A stretch of DNA of 64,000 nt from NCBI GenBank assembly GCA_005882315.1, contig VBAR01000005.1, forward strand, positions 62,001 through 126,000, given 5' to 3'. Source of the stretch: Bacteroidota bacterium (GTDB lineage Bacteria > Bacteroidota > Bacteroidia > Chitinophagales > Chitinophagaceae). The translations under genes and the position numbers were made by a program. Below are positions 23,344 through 32,550 of the stretch, piece after piece; within the stretch, counting starts at the first letter, position 1; every line of letters starts with the position of its first letter. Under the pieces are notes generated by a model. That model was given only the letters and a program-made list of their open reading frames with translations. It ran no database searches and was not told the DNA's origin.

Positions 23344-25230
23344 TTATAAGTTTACTATCAATACAGGAATTTTTAATTCATGTCTTACTTTGTCAATTGT
23401 TTCTCCATACACCCAGTCTTTCACACCGCTGTGGCCATGTGCCCCGATCACCAGCATATCAGCATTATTTTCTTTTGATAATCGTGCAATTTCTTTTGCC
23501 CTGTTGTTGAAGCCGAGTTGTGCTGCTACTTCAAACCCTTTTTGTTTTAATTGCGCAGCATAGTTTTCAAGTCGTTCTTTATCTTTCTGCGTTTCATAAT
23601 CAAAACTTTCCTGTTCATAGAATTTTGCAGGTACACTTTCTACAACATGTATAAGAATAAATCTTGAGCTTGGATTACTTTGCCCGATTGCAAATGCCAA
23701 TAGCTTCGAATCATTCTCACTAAAATCCAATGCTATGGCAATACGGTTAAACGCCGGAGCCTCTATCAACTCAAGCCCTTCCTTAGCCGGATGCATTTCA
23801 AAAGAAGATTCTTTTCTGAACCGTTTGAGCCAGGGAAAAAATATTGTCATAACAAGCAAGCCGGCAAAAATTAATCCGCTAAGAATAATAATGGCTTTCC
23901 AGTACCAGGTACCGCCTGATTCGAAATACCCAACGGCTTGCTCTGTTACCATCCGCATATTCAGGTAAACAAGTACAACGGTGATCAGCCATGCCAGTAT
24001 TTTGGTAAGATTGTTAATGACAAATTGCCCCATTGTTTTTTTATCGCTTACAAAATGGATCAATGGGATAATTGCAAATCCTAATTGCAGGCTTAGAATT
24101 ACCTGGCTTAAAATAAGCAGGCTGTCAATATTCTTTTCTCCATTAATAACAATTACAATGATGGCGGGTGTGATAGCAACTACCCTCGTCAATAATCTTC
24201 TTAACACAGGGTTGATGCGTAATCGGAGATAACCTTCCATTACGATTTGTCCTGCTAATGTGCCTGTGATAGTTGAGCTTTGGCCGGAACAAATTAATGC
24301 AATAGCAAAAAGTTTTGGTGCAAGGCTGCTTCCTAATAATGGATCGAGCAATTCATGTGCTGTTTTTATTTCAGCTACATCCGTTCTTCCGCTTTTGAAA
24401 AAAACAGTGGCTGCTAAGATCAGGATGGCCGCATTTACAAAAAAAGCAAGATTGAGTGCAATGGCGCTATCAATGAAATTTAGTTTTAATGCTCTTTTAA
24501 TACCTGCTGTATCTCTCTTGATCTTTCGTGTCTGCACCAATGCAGAATGCAGGTAAAGATTGTGCGGCATTACAGTTGCTCCGATAATGCCAATTGCAAT
24601 ATATAATGCAGTATCATTGGGAATGCCGGGTACAAAACCGGTTATCACTTCGGATAATTTTGGTTTTGCAATAATGATCTCAATAAGAAACGATGCGCCG
24701 ATAATAAATACCAACCCGATGATGAATGCTTCCATTTTACGAATGCCCAATCGCTGCAGCAATAATAAAAGAAATGTATCAAGAACAGTTATTGCAACTG
24801 CCCATATCAATGGCATGCCGGTAAGCAATTGAATACCGATCGCCATGCCTAATACTTCTGCCAGATCTGTTGCAGCGATCGCAATTTCTGCCAAACCATA
24901 CAATGCATAGTTGGCATATTTGGGATAGGTTTCTCTGTTGGCTTGTGCAAGGTCTCTTCCTCTTACAATTCCTAATCTTGCTGACAAACTCTGAAGCAAT
25001 AAGGCCATCAAGTTGCTCATCAATAATACCCAAATGAGTTTGTATCCAAACTGGCTACCTCCAGCTAAATCAGTTGCCCAGTTACCGGGATCCATATAAC
25101 CCACACTTACCAGATAGGCCGGGCCAAAGAATGAAAGCATTCTGCGCCATGGGGGTTTGCTCCTGGCATTTGTATCCACACTTCCATGTACTTCGCTTAA
25201 CGAAACAGATATATCATGCTTACGATTCAT
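23344..25230 (-). CDS. mntH: Nramp-family Mn/Fe transporter fused to a C-terminal universal stress protein domain
   Basis: 628 residues. Residues about 30-470 are an Nramp/MntH transporter with the metal-binding motif DPGNWATD at 47-54 and the second motif TVMPHNLYLHSALVQ near residue 217, with about 11 helices. Residues about 490-628 form a UspA-like domain (RIAIALDFSENDSKLLAFAI, then NADMLVIGAHGHSGVKDWVYGETIDKV), including the G-x-x-G-x9-G-like ATP-binding motif typical of Usp. The transporter should import Mn(II) or Fe(II) with protons across the inner membrane. The cytoplasmic Usp domain may regulate transport by nucleotide binding (inference). The start overlaps mntR by 11 nt. Confidence 0.93.
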   Translation of the reverse strand: MNRKHDISVSLSEVHGSVDTNARSKPPWRRMLSFFGPAYLVSVGYMDPGNWATDLAGGSQFGYKLIWVLLMSNLMALLLQSLSARLGIVRGRDLAQANRETYPKYANYALYGLAEIAIAATDLAEVLGMAIGIQLLTGMPLIWAVAITVLDTFLLLLLQRLGIRKMEAFIIGLVFIIGASFLIEIIIAKPKLSEVITGFVPGIPNDTALYIAIGIIGATVMPHNLYLHSALVQTRKIKRDTAGIKRALKLNFIDSAIALNLAFFVNAAILILAATVFFKSGRTDVAEIKTAHELLDPLLGSSLAPKLFAIALICSGQSSTITGTLAGQIVMEGYLRLRINPVLRRLLTRVVAITPAIIVIVINGEKNIDSLLILSQVILSLQLGFAIIPLIHFVSDKKTMGQFVINNLTKILAWLITVVLVYLNMRMVTEQAVGYFESGGTWYWKAIIILSGLIFAGLLVMTIFFPWLKRFRKESSFEMHPAKEGLELIEAPAFNRIAIALDFSENDSKLLAFAIGQSNPSSRFILIHVVESVPAKFYEQESFDYETQKDKERLENYAAQLKQKGFEVAAQLGFNNRAKEIARLSKENNADMLVIGAHGHSGVKDWVYGETIDKVRHELKIPVLIVNL

Positions 25231-25885
25231 ATTTTACGAAAATATTTTTTGCCAACTGCTCACTGATAGTGATCGTAGGCTGTTTATTAATTTTTATTTC
25301 AACTGAATTATCAAAATCAAATTTTCTTTTTATTTCAAGACGTGTGCCGATAGAAATGTTTTGATGTTTGAGTACTTCAAGTAATTCGGTACTCTGGTTA
25401 GTTACCTGGCTTACAATAACCGGTTTGTTAACAGGTATTTCAGCTAATACAAATTTTTTTCCTGTTTCCAGTTTTCCATTCGCATCAGGGATCGGGTCGC
25501 CATGAGGGTCGAATTTTGGAAAACCCAAAAACTCATCCAGTTTATCAATCAATTTTTTACTGCTTATGTGCTCCATATCTTCGGCAACAGCATGTACTTC
25601 ATCCCAGCTAAACTTCAGTTTTTCTGCTAAGAAATATTCCCAAAGCCGGTGACGGCGGATAATACCCAGTGCAACTTTACTACCTTCTGCCGTGAGACGA
25701 AAACCCTGGTAAGGTTGATAGTTCACCAGTTTTTTAACCTTTAGCTTTTTCATCATATCCGTGATGGAAGCGGGTTTGGTATGGAGCCGATCAGCCAGTT
25801 CATTGGTGGTTACCGTACCATCCTGCTGCTGCAAGTGGTAAATGGTCTTGATATAGTTCTCTTCACTGGTCGAAAAATTAAGCAT
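25220..25885 (-). CDS. mntR: DtxR/MntR-family metal-dependent repressor
   Basis: 221 residues. An N-terminal winged helix (SEENYIKTIYHLQQQDGTVTTNELADRLHTKPASITDMMKKL reads as the DtxR HTH) is followed by the metal-binding dimerisation domain (RRHRLWEYFLAEKLKFSWDEVHAVAEDMEH) and a C-terminal FeoA/SH3-like domain (about 150-221). It should bind Mn(II) or Fe(II) and repress its own operon. The gene overlaps mntH by 11 nt, and a TTTAG-N6-CTAAA site covers its promoter, consistent with autoregulation. Confidence 0.93.
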   Translation of the reverse strand: MLNFSTSEENYIKTIYHLQQQDGTVTTNELADRLHTKPASITDMMKKLKVKKLVNYQPYQGFRLTAEGSKVALGIIRRHRLWEYFLAEKLKFSWDEVHAVAEDMEHISSKKLIDKLDEFLGFPKFDPHGDPIPDANGKLETGKKFVLAEIPVNKPVIVSQVTNQSTELLEVLKHQNISIGTRLEIKRKFDFDNSVEIKINKQPTITISEQLAKNIFVKYES

Positions 25886-25898
25886 GTCTAATTAAAAA

Positions 25899-25914
25899 TT
25901 TAGACAAACCTAAA
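25899..25914. promoter_or_regulatory. Probable MntR operator
   Basis: TTTAGACAAACCTAAA is an imperfect palindrome (perfect arms TTTAG/CTAAA) of the DtxR-box type. It overlaps the minus-strand -7 element at 25905-25912. A second pair of arms, GTCTAA at 25886-25891 and TTAGAC at 25900-25905, extends the symmetry toward the start codon. Position and symmetry suit metal-dependent autorepression of mntR-mntH. Confidence 0.6.
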
Positions 25915-25936
25915 AAACCTTTTCCAAACTGCCAAA
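25905..25936 (-). promoter_or_regulatory. mntR-mntH promoter
   Basis: On the minus strand, TTTG (25936-25933) is followed after 20 nt by TAGGTTTG (25912-25905), the Bacteroidota consensus spacing. The leader to the ATG at 25885 is short, about 15 nt. Confidence 0.75.
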
Positions 25937-25981
25937 TAGCAGCCCAAAGAAAATTATTATACATTCGGTAAAAAATAACCT

Positions 25982-26959
25982 ATGCCGCAACGGCGAATGT
26001 TTTCTATAATCATGGTTCTGTGTGCAGGATTATTACTGGCAAACTGCAAATCCAAAAAGAAACCCGTGACCGGTGATGAGATAACAGCAGTAAAAGACCT
26101 GATTGAATTTTTTCCGCAACCGGCTGTTTCACTTCAATATAGTGACAGTGTTCTTAATCGGAAGGAAAAGGATTCATTAGCGGTGAGTTATACAACATTT
26201 TCAAAGTTTGTTCCCGACTCAATAATTGCAAAAGTTTTTGGAAAAGGGTTGAAACCAAAAAGTTTTCCGCTGGGTCGTATGGAGGATAATAACAAAACGA
26301 ATTACCTGCTGATGAAAACGGTGGCGAATGAAACCCGCAATATCATTCTTTATTGTTTCGATAAAGATGAAAAACTGATCGGTGCAATTAATTTACTTAA
26401 ACCGGATCAATCGCCTGCAACTACCCAAATGGTTACTATTGACAAAAACTTTAATATTGCAAAAAGCATTACCCGTAAAAATCCTGATGGAAGTATTGCT
26501 GATGGAAGAGATGTTTTTATTTTAAATGAAGAGGCGGGAAACTTTATGCTTATCCTGACTGAACAACTGGATGAGAAACTCGCCGAACTGATCAACCCGA
26601 TCGATACATTACCCCGCAAACAAAAATTTTCTGCAGATTACCTGAATGGAAAAAATAATCTTGTATCTGTACGTGATGGCAGCAAACCCGATCGTTTCAT
26701 TTTCTTTATCCATTTTGAAAAAAATAAAGGTGAGTGTAATGGAGAGTTAAAGGGTGAAGCCACTATCACCGGTAAGAACACGGCTGTTTACCGTCTTGGC
26801 GGCGATCCTTGTGTAATGCAGTTCACATTCTCCGCAACTTCTGTTTCACTAAAAGAAATGGAAGGCTGTGCTGCACACAGAGGATTGCGTTGTTCATTCG
26901 ATGGAAGTTTTGCCAAAAAGAAACCTGTAAAGCCTGTAACGCAGAAAAAAAAGAGGTAA
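25982..26959 (+). CDS. Lipoprotein of unknown function
   Basis: 325 residues, with a second possible start MFSIIMVLCAG at 25997. The lipoprotein signal ends in LLLANC, giving a lipidated cysteine near residue 22. The mature protein has a central domain with RMEDNNKTNYLLMKTVANETRNIILYCFDKDEKLIGAINLL. A separate C-terminal region (after about 210) has RDGSKPDRFIFFIHFEKNKGECNGELKGEA and a Lys-rich end. Two cysteine pairs at the C-terminus may form disulfides. I do not recognise a named family. It is divergently placed from mntR, so metal-dependent control through the shared region is possible but not shown. Confidence 0.75.
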   Translation: MPQRRMFSIIMVLCAGLLLANCKSKKKPVTGDEITAVKDLIEFFPQPAVSLQYSDSVLNRKEKDSLAVSYTTFSKFVPDSIIAKVFGKGLKPKSFPLGRMEDNNKTNYLLMKTVANETRNIILYCFDKDEKLIGAINLLKPDQSPATTQMVTIDKNFNIAKSITRKNPDGSIADGRDVFILNEEAGNFMLILTEQLDEKLAELINPIDTLPRKQKFSADYLNGKNNLVSVRDGSKPDRFIFFIHFEKNKGECNGELKGEATITGKNTAVYRLGGDPCVMQFTFSATSVSLKEMEGCAAHRGLRCSFDGSFAKKKPVKPVTQKKKR

Positions 26960-27101
26960 CCTCATTTATTGATCTTTTTTCAAACGATTGCGCCTTTAAT
27001 TTTCCCCTTTTGTTAATATTTATAACTGAAATCCACGGTGAAACGAACAGCTGTTTTATTATTTGAAGTTATATTGCGACACCTTACTAAAACCAATTAA
27101 G

Positions 27102-28757
27102 ATGAGTTTTCAAAATTTCAAAATTCCGTACCAGGTTGATGACCGTTATTCAAAATCCGTTGCCTATTTCTCCATGGAATTTGCTACACACCAGCCATTA
27201 AAAATTTACAGTGGTGGTTTAGGTTTTCTTGCCGGTTCACATATGCGTAGCGCTTATGAGCTCAGGCAGAATTTAATCGGCATTGGTATTTTATGGAAAT
27301 ACGGATATTATGATCAGTCCCGTAACCAGGATCAAACGTTGCAAGTAACCTGGATGGAAAAAAATTCTGCTTTCTTAGAAGATACCGGGATAAAATTTCA
27401 GATCACCGTACATGAACATCCTGTTTGGGTAAAAGCTTTTTACCTGAACCCCGAAACATTCAAGACAGCTCCGATGTTTTTGTTGTCAACAGATCTTCCG
27501 GAAAATGATTATGTATCACAAACAATTTCTCATCGGCTGTATGATGCAAATGTGGCTACCAAAGTAGCACAGTTTATTTTACTTGGTGTAGGCGGTGCCA
27601 AACTGCTGGATGAGATCGGTTTTACTGCCGAACGTTACCATTTGAATGAAGCACATGCTGTGTCAGCGGCATTTTATCTTTATAATAAATTCAACAAAGA
27701 TCTTGATGAAGTAAAAAAACGGTTAGTGTTTACTACGCATACACCTGAAGAAGCAGGCAATGAAAAACATGATATTTATCTCTGTCATAAGATGAGTTAT
27801 TTCTGTGGACTGACAGTAGATGAAGTAAAAAAACTCTGCGGGTTACCGGATGATCGGTTTAACCACTCACTTGCAGCATTACGTTTTGCAAGACTGGCAA
27901 ACGGTGTATCGCAATTGCATGGTGTGGTATCAAGAGAAATGTGGAAGAATTATGAAAATGTTTGCCCGATCATATCTATTACCAATTCACAAAACTGGCG
28001 ATACTGGGCTGATAAACAGATGTACCGTTTTATGGAAGAAGGTAATGACTGGGGATTTGATGATCGAAAAAAACATTTGAAAAGAAGGGCATTTGAAATT
28101 GTTGCAGATCAAACCGGAAAATTGTTTGATCCCAATGTATTCACAATTGTTTGGGCAAGAAGATTTGCAGGTTATAAAAGAGCGAACCTTATAACGACGG
28201 ATGAAAAACGTTTTGAAAGATTGCTGGGAAATAGCAAATATCCTGTACAGATACTCTGGGCAGGTAAACCTTACCCGGTTGATTATCCTGCTATATCGGA
28301 GTTCAATAATCTTGTTCATTTGAGTAAGAATTATAAAAATGTAGCTGTATTAGTTGGCTATGAATTGGCTTTATCCAAACGGATGAAACAAGCTGCAGAT
28401 GTATGGTTGAATAATCCCCGTGTACCAAGAGAAGCCTCAGGCACAAGTGGTATGACAGCTGCAATGAATGGTGCAGTAAATTTTTCTACTGATGATGGAT
28501 GGATACCAGAGTTTATCAATCATGGACATAATGGTTTTGTGGTGCCAAAAGCCGATTACGGAAAAATGGCGGTGCATGAACAGGATGAGTACGACCTGAA
28601 TCACTTATATGAAATACTGGAGAAACAGATACTGCCTTTATACTACAACAACTATGATACCTGGCGTGCCATCATGAAGAATGGTATGCAGGATGTTCGT
28701 TTCCAGTTCGATAGTAACCGGATGGCGCATGAATACTATGAATTGCTGTACAGGTAA
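27102..28757 (+). CDS. Alpha-glucan phosphorylase family protein lacking the PLP lysine
   Basis: 551 residues from ATG at 27102 (MSFQNFKIPYQVDDRYSKSVAYFSMEFA); a TTG 39 nt upstream is not needed. It follows the GT35 phosphorylase fold: YFSMEFATHQPLKIYSGGLGFLAG at the N-terminus, YHLNEAHAVSAAF, ARRFAGYKRANL in the phosphate/PLP region, and EASGTSGMTAAMNGAVNFSTDDGW near the end. In characterised phosphorylases the last motif reads GTSGMK or GTGNMK and that lysine binds PLP. Here the codon at 28455-28457 is ACA, giving Thr452. The reading frame is intact around it. The protein therefore may not be a PLP-dependent phosphorylase, and its activity is uncertain. Confidence 0.88.
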   Translation: MSFQNFKIPYQVDDRYSKSVAYFSMEFATHQPLKIYSGGLGFLAGSHMRSAYELRQNLIGIGILWKYGYYDQSRNQDQTLQVTWMEKNSAFLEDTGIKFQITVHEHPVWVKAFYLNPETFKTAPMFLLSTDLPENDYVSQTISHRLYDANVATKVAQFILLGVGGAKLLDEIGFTAERYHLNEAHAVSAAFYLYNKFNKDLDEVKKRLVFTTHTPEEAGNEKHDIYLCHKMSYFCGLTVDEVKKLCGLPDDRFNHSLAALRFARLANGVSQLHGVVSREMWKNYENVCPIISITNSQNWRYWADKQMYRFMEEGNDWGFDDRKKHLKRRAFEIVADQTGKLFDPNVFTIVWARRFAGYKRANLITTDEKRFERLLGNSKYPVQILWAGKPYPVDYPAISEFNNLVHLSKNYKNVAVLVGYELALSKRMKQAADVWLNNPRVPREASGTSGMTAAMNGAVNFSTDDGWIPEFINHGHNGFVVPKADYGKMAVHEQDEYDLNHLYEILEKQILPLYYNNYDTWRAIMKNGMQDVRFQFDSNRMAHEYYELLYR

Positions 28758-28805
28758 TTTGGTTTAGTTTATTCCTTAATTTTAGGATACCTTAAAAATT
28801 ATGGG

Positions 28806-29501
28806 ATGAAAAGCTATTTTTTAATTGCAGTATTCTTTATCTGCAGAAGTTTTGCATTTGCACAGGGGAATGCTCCGCTTATACCAGTTCCCTTAATAGC
28901 GCCGGCGCAACCTCTTTTTTTGAGGGATTATTTTACCACCCCGGTAAAGATCGGTGAAGGATCAGGGATCGGAGGTTCGCCTTTCATTTTTGATGATTGG
29001 TTGCTCGCCAATATTCGTTTTATGGACGATAAAAAAGTGGATAGTATCCGTATTAAAATAAATACTTATCAGAACAAAGTGCATTATCGTGATGAGAATG
29101 GCGAAGAATTACAGGCAATTGGAAAATTTAAAGAAATAAAGATCATCGATAACAGTTCATCGTGGAATGGTACTGTTTTCTTTTCAGGTTTTGAAAAAGA
29201 AAAAAATGCTTTTTTTCAAATGATGGCCGACGGGAAAAAAGTAATGTTACTGAAAAAAGTAAAAGTTATAGTCTGGGAAACCAAAGCTATGTTTGAAGAA
29301 GCAAAAAAGGAATTTCAAAAAGAGAATGAGTTTTATTTTTATGTGAAGTACGAATTGATAAGACAGAATAAAAGCTGTAGTCAATTAACTGACGCATTTA
29401 AAAACGAAGCAGGTTTGCTGGATTTTATTTCAACTAACGATCTAAAGTGTAATAAGGAAGATGATATGAAACGGATAGTAGATTTTATTAATTCAAAATA
29501 A
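28806..29501 (+). CDS. Secreted hypothetical protein
   Basis: 231 residues with a signal peptide (MKSYFLIAVFFICRSFAFAQ). The mature protein opens with LRDYFTTPVKIGEGSGIGGSPFIFDDWLLANIRF, then a lysine-rich beta domain and a charged helical C-terminus with two cysteines. It may be periplasmic. No family is recognised. It follows the phosphorylase homologue by 48 nt on the same strand and converges on ispH with a 4-nt gap. Confidence 0.65.
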   Translation: MKSYFLIAVFFICRSFAFAQGNAPLIPVPLIAPAQPLFLRDYFTTPVKIGEGSGIGGSPFIFDDWLLANIRFMDDKKVDSIRIKINTYQNKVHYRDENGEELQAIGKFKEIKIIDNSSSWNGTVFFSGFEKEKNAFFQMMADGKKVMLLKKVKVIVWETKAMFEEAKKEFQKENEFYFYVKYELIRQNKSCSQLTDAFKNEAGLLDFISTNDLKCNKEDDMKRIVDFINSK

Positions 29502-29505
29502 CTGC

Positions 29506-30732
29506 TTAGCTGAAACCGGTAACGAGTTTATCGATCTTGTTTTCTGATTCAAAATAACCGGCCAGTTTTCTTATCACTCCTTCTACCAATGCATCCGGGC
29601 AAGAGGCGCCGCTTGTGATCAAAATTTTTAATGGTTTTTTGTCAGGTAAATAGTTTACTGTCAGTAATTCTTCTTTTGTGTGGAAATTATAATTTAATAT
29701 TTCTTTGACTGAAATAATTTTTTCTTCGTCGCGGATAAAATAGGTGGGAAGTTTTTCTTCACATAACTCAACGAGATGGGAAGTGTTGCTGGAATTATAA
29801 CCGCCAACAACAATTGCAAGGTCTGCCTTTGTCTGCAGCATACCTGTAACGGCGGTTTGGTTATCATTCGTTGCATAGCAAAGCGTATCTCTTGTATCGG
29901 CAAAACGTTCCTCAATAGTTGATTCATTCAAACCATAATGTGTTTGAATTGTTTGCTTCAGAAAATCAGCAATGGCCTGTGTGTCACTCGCAAGCATGGT
30001 AGTTTGGTTTACCACACCGATGCGTTGTAGGTCTTTCTTTATATCAAACTCTTTCGAGTATTGTCCATCAAATGCTGTATAAAACTCTTCAACAGATCTT
30101 TCCCCGGTAATATATTTTGCTAATTCTTTTGCTTCATTCATATCCTTTACTACTACGGACGGAGCATTAGATGCAGCATGGGAAAATGTTGCCCTTGTTT
30201 CTTCATGTTTAGGTTTACCGTGAATAACAATGGTATAATTCTTTTTTGCGATCACTTCGCTGCGGTTCCATACTTTTTCTACAAATGGGCAGGTGGTGTT
30301 GTATTTTTCTGTTTGAATTTCTTTTTCATGCAGTAATGCTTCTATTTCCAGTGTAGTACCAAATGCCGGAATGATAACTACATCATCTTTTTTCAATTCA
30401 TTAAAGGAAATTATCTGTTTTCCATAAGTATCCTGCATAAACTGCACACCATGGGATTGGAGGTCAGCATTTACCTGCGGGTTATGTATCATTTCACTTA
30501 ACAGGAAAATCCGTTTACCGGGATTTTCTTCTACTGTTCTGAATGCAATGTCAATGGCATTTTCAACGCCATAACAAAATCCAAAATGTCTTGCAAGGAA
30601 AATTTGCAGCGGACCAAAATCGAGTAGAGTAGGAGTAAAATCTTTTTTCATTTTATCCTGCTCTTTCCGCTTTTTCTTAATAGCGGTAATTAATGGACTG
30701 CGATAAATAATAGGAACATCAAATTGCTTCAC
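29506..30732 (-). CDS. ispH: 4-hydroxy-3-methylbut-2-enyl diphosphate reductase IspH, long form
   Basis: 408 residues from GTG at 30732, longer than the about 316-residue E. coli enzyme and similar in length to the cyanobacterial/plant type. By alignment of motifs the 4Fe-4S ligands are Cys53 (FGFCYGVENAID), Cys148 (TTCPFVEKVW) and Cys285 (DTLCYATNDNQ). SSNTSH at 314-319 corresponds to the substrate-binding SxN motif. An extra cysteine sits in GASCPDAL where E. coli has Ala. IspH makes IPP and DMAPP in the last step of the MEP pathway and needs reduced ferredoxin or flavodoxin. TAAATTTG ends only 4 nt before the GTG, so the transcript may be leaderless or the start may be the ATG 27 codons in. 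Confidence 0.95.
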   Translation of the reverse strand: MKQFDVPIIYRSPLITAIKKKRKEQDKMKKDFTPTLLDFGPLQIFLARHFGFCYGVENAIDIAFRTVEENPGKRIFLLSEMIHNPQVNADLQSHGVQFMQDTYGKQIISFNELKKDDVVIIPAFGTTLEIEALLHEKEIQTEKYNTTCPFVEKVWNRSEVIAKKNYTIVIHGKPKHEETRATFSHAASNAPSVVVKDMNEAKELAKYITGERSVEEFYTAFDGQYSKEFDIKKDLQRIGVVNQTTMLASDTQAIADFLKQTIQTHYGLNESTIEERFADTRDTLCYATNDNQTAVTGMLQTKADLAIVVGGYNSSNTSHLVELCEEKLPTYFIRDEEKIISVKEILNYNFHTKEELLTVNYLPDKKPLKILITSGASCPDALVEGVIRKLAGYFESENKIDKLVTGFS

Positions 30733-30796
30733 ACTGCAAATTTAGGTATTTGATTTTTGAGGTAAGATTGTGCATTATGCTCCTTCTTCCTAACTA

Positions 30797-30825
30797 AAAA
30801 TGCCGCTTCAACTGAGCGGCATTTT
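30797..30825 (-). terminator. Terminator of the HtrA-type protease gene
   Basis: AAAATGCCGCT (30797-30807) and AGCGGCATTTT (30815-30825) form a perfect 11-bp stem with a 7-nt loop and a T tract on the minus strand, 27 nt after the stop at 30852. Confidence 0.9.
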
Positions 30826-30851
30826 AAATTATTATTAGTTATTAATCTCTA

Positions 30852-32381
30852 TTAATCATCTCCAAGGTTCAGTGGGTAGGTATGAGTACCATTGTATCCC
30901 GGATAAAAACCTTCAAGCTCAACGGTGCCTGTTACATTGGAAAGTAACTTGCTCAATTCTTCAACAGTTGTTACTTCATTTCCATTCACACTTGTAATAA
31001 CAAATCCTTCCTCCATCTTCGAAGCCTTCAATGCGCCATTTGCTCTTAAGGATTTTACAATTACACCGCCTTCAACACCATAGGCAGTTGCCCGGCTTTT
31101 CGGAAAACTTTCCAGTGTGCCACCCAATTTCTCCTGAATGTTTGTTGCAGTTACCACTTCCAGTTTACCTGCAGATTCTTTCAGGATAACTGTTGTTACA
31201 TATTCCTTGCCGGTACGTATATAAGTCACCGGTACTTTATCACCGGGCTTAAATTGTGCGATCTGTCCGCTCATTTCCAAACCATTTGAAACGGTGCTGT
31301 TATTTACTTTAGTGATCACATCACCTTTTTTAATTCCGGCTGAGGCAGCAGCGCCATCATTAGGTACTGCGCTTACAAAAACACCCGAACCATCATTTAC
31401 TCCGGCTTTCTTCACTTCTTTTTCATTCAGATCTTCATTGGGAATATAGCTGATTCCCAAAAATCCGCGTTTAACATCACCATACTGTATCAGATCGTTC
31501 ACTATTTTCTTTACAATATTTACAGGGATAGCGAAACCATAGCCAATATAACTGCCGGAATAACCACCATTGATAGCAGAATTAATCCCGATCAATTGTC
31601 CATCCGTATTGATTAACGCACCACCGCTATTGCCCTGGTTGATGGCTGCATCGGTTTGAATGAATGATTCAATTGGCGTCTGGCTTTGACGACTGTTAAT
31701 ACCAATTGTTCTTTCCTTTGCGCTAACAATACCTGCAGTTACAGTTGTTTCCAGCGAAAGAGGATAACCTACCGCCAATACCCACTGACCGAGTTTTACA
31801 TTATCTGAATTTCCATATAGCATAAAAGGAAGACTCTTGCCATCAATTTTTAATACAGCAAGATCGCTGCTGGGATCACGGCCAATGAGCCGGGCCTTAT
31901 AAACCTTTTTATTATTGAGTGTAACTGTAATTTCTTCAGCTATTCCCTGGCCGCCATCAGAAATTACATGGTTGTTGGTTACTATATAACCATCTTCGGA
32001 GATCAGCACACCGCTGCCAGATGCTTTTTGTTCCGGGATTACTTGTGGGCCAAATTCAAAGAACCTCTCAAACCAATCGTCCATATTATTACCCCTGCTA
32101 CGTGGTAGGCTATTACTCGCCTGCTTTGCAGGAATTTTTGTTTTTATATGAACAACAGCTTGTACAGCTGCTTCGGATGCTTTTGTAAAATCAATGGTAG
32201 CCGTAGGTGTACCGTCTTCATTAAAGCCAACATAGTTTACCGGCATTTTACCTGAATCGGTTTGTTGTACAAAGGTCACTGGGTTTTTGCCAATGATTTT
32301 TCCATAAATCCATACGCTTCCAATTGCTGAAAAGGCGCTGATGCCTGCAATCAGTAAAAGTTGTTTCAATTTCATATTCAT
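30852..32381 (-). CDS. Do/HtrA-family periplasmic serine protease
   Basis: 509 residues. An N-terminal membrane anchor or signal (about 5-25) is followed by a trypsin-like domain with the catalytic triad His138 (TNNHVIS), Asp173 (SSDLAVLKID) and Ser252 (NQGNSGGAL). Two PDZ domains follow (about 300-390, with GSGVFVSAVPNDGAAASAGIKKGDVI, and 410-505). The protein should degrade or chaperone misfolded envelope proteins in the periplasm. ATGs at 32381 and 32375 are both possible starts. It is monocistronic and has its own terminator. Confidence 0.95.
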   Translation of the reverse strand: MNMKLKQLLLIAGISAFSAIGSVWIYGKIIGKNPVTFVQQTDSGKMPVNYVGFNEDGTPTATIDFTKASEAAVQAVVHIKTKIPAKQASNSLPRSRGNNMDDWFERFFEFGPQVIPEQKASGSGVLISEDGYIVTNNHVISDGGQGIAEEITVTLNNKKVYKARLIGRDPSSDLAVLKIDGKSLPFMLYGNSDNVKLGQWVLAVGYPLSLETTVTAGIVSAKERTIGINSRQSQTPIESFIQTDAAINQGNSGGALINTDGQLIGINSAINGGYSGSYIGYGFAIPVNIVKKIVNDLIQYGDVKRGFLGISYIPNEDLNEKEVKKAGVNDGSGVFVSAVPNDGAAASAGIKKGDVITKVNNSTVSNGLEMSGQIAQFKPGDKVPVTYIRTGKEYVTTVILKESAGKLEVVTATNIQEKLGGTLESFPKSRATAYGVEGGVIVKSLRANGALKASKMEEGFVITSVNGNEVTTVEELSKLLSNVTGTVELEGFYPGYNGTHTYPLNLGDD

Positions 32382-32550
32382 GGGTTTTTAAAATGTGTTT
32401 TCAAAAATTGTTCCTTATGTCCTGCAAATTACCAAAGCGTCAGTTCAAATGTAATACCGTCAGTTTAGTTTAACAAAGCCTTTACTAAAGGCTTCGTAGT
32501 TCTTTGATATTTCAAATTTAATCATCATTTCAGATATACGGTAACCTGGG

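Noticed and set aside
28440-28475. Frameshift or sequencing error explaining the missing PLP lysine
   Set aside because: The reading frame is intact on both sides and the change is one codon (ACA); an error of this size cannot be excluded but nothing points to it.
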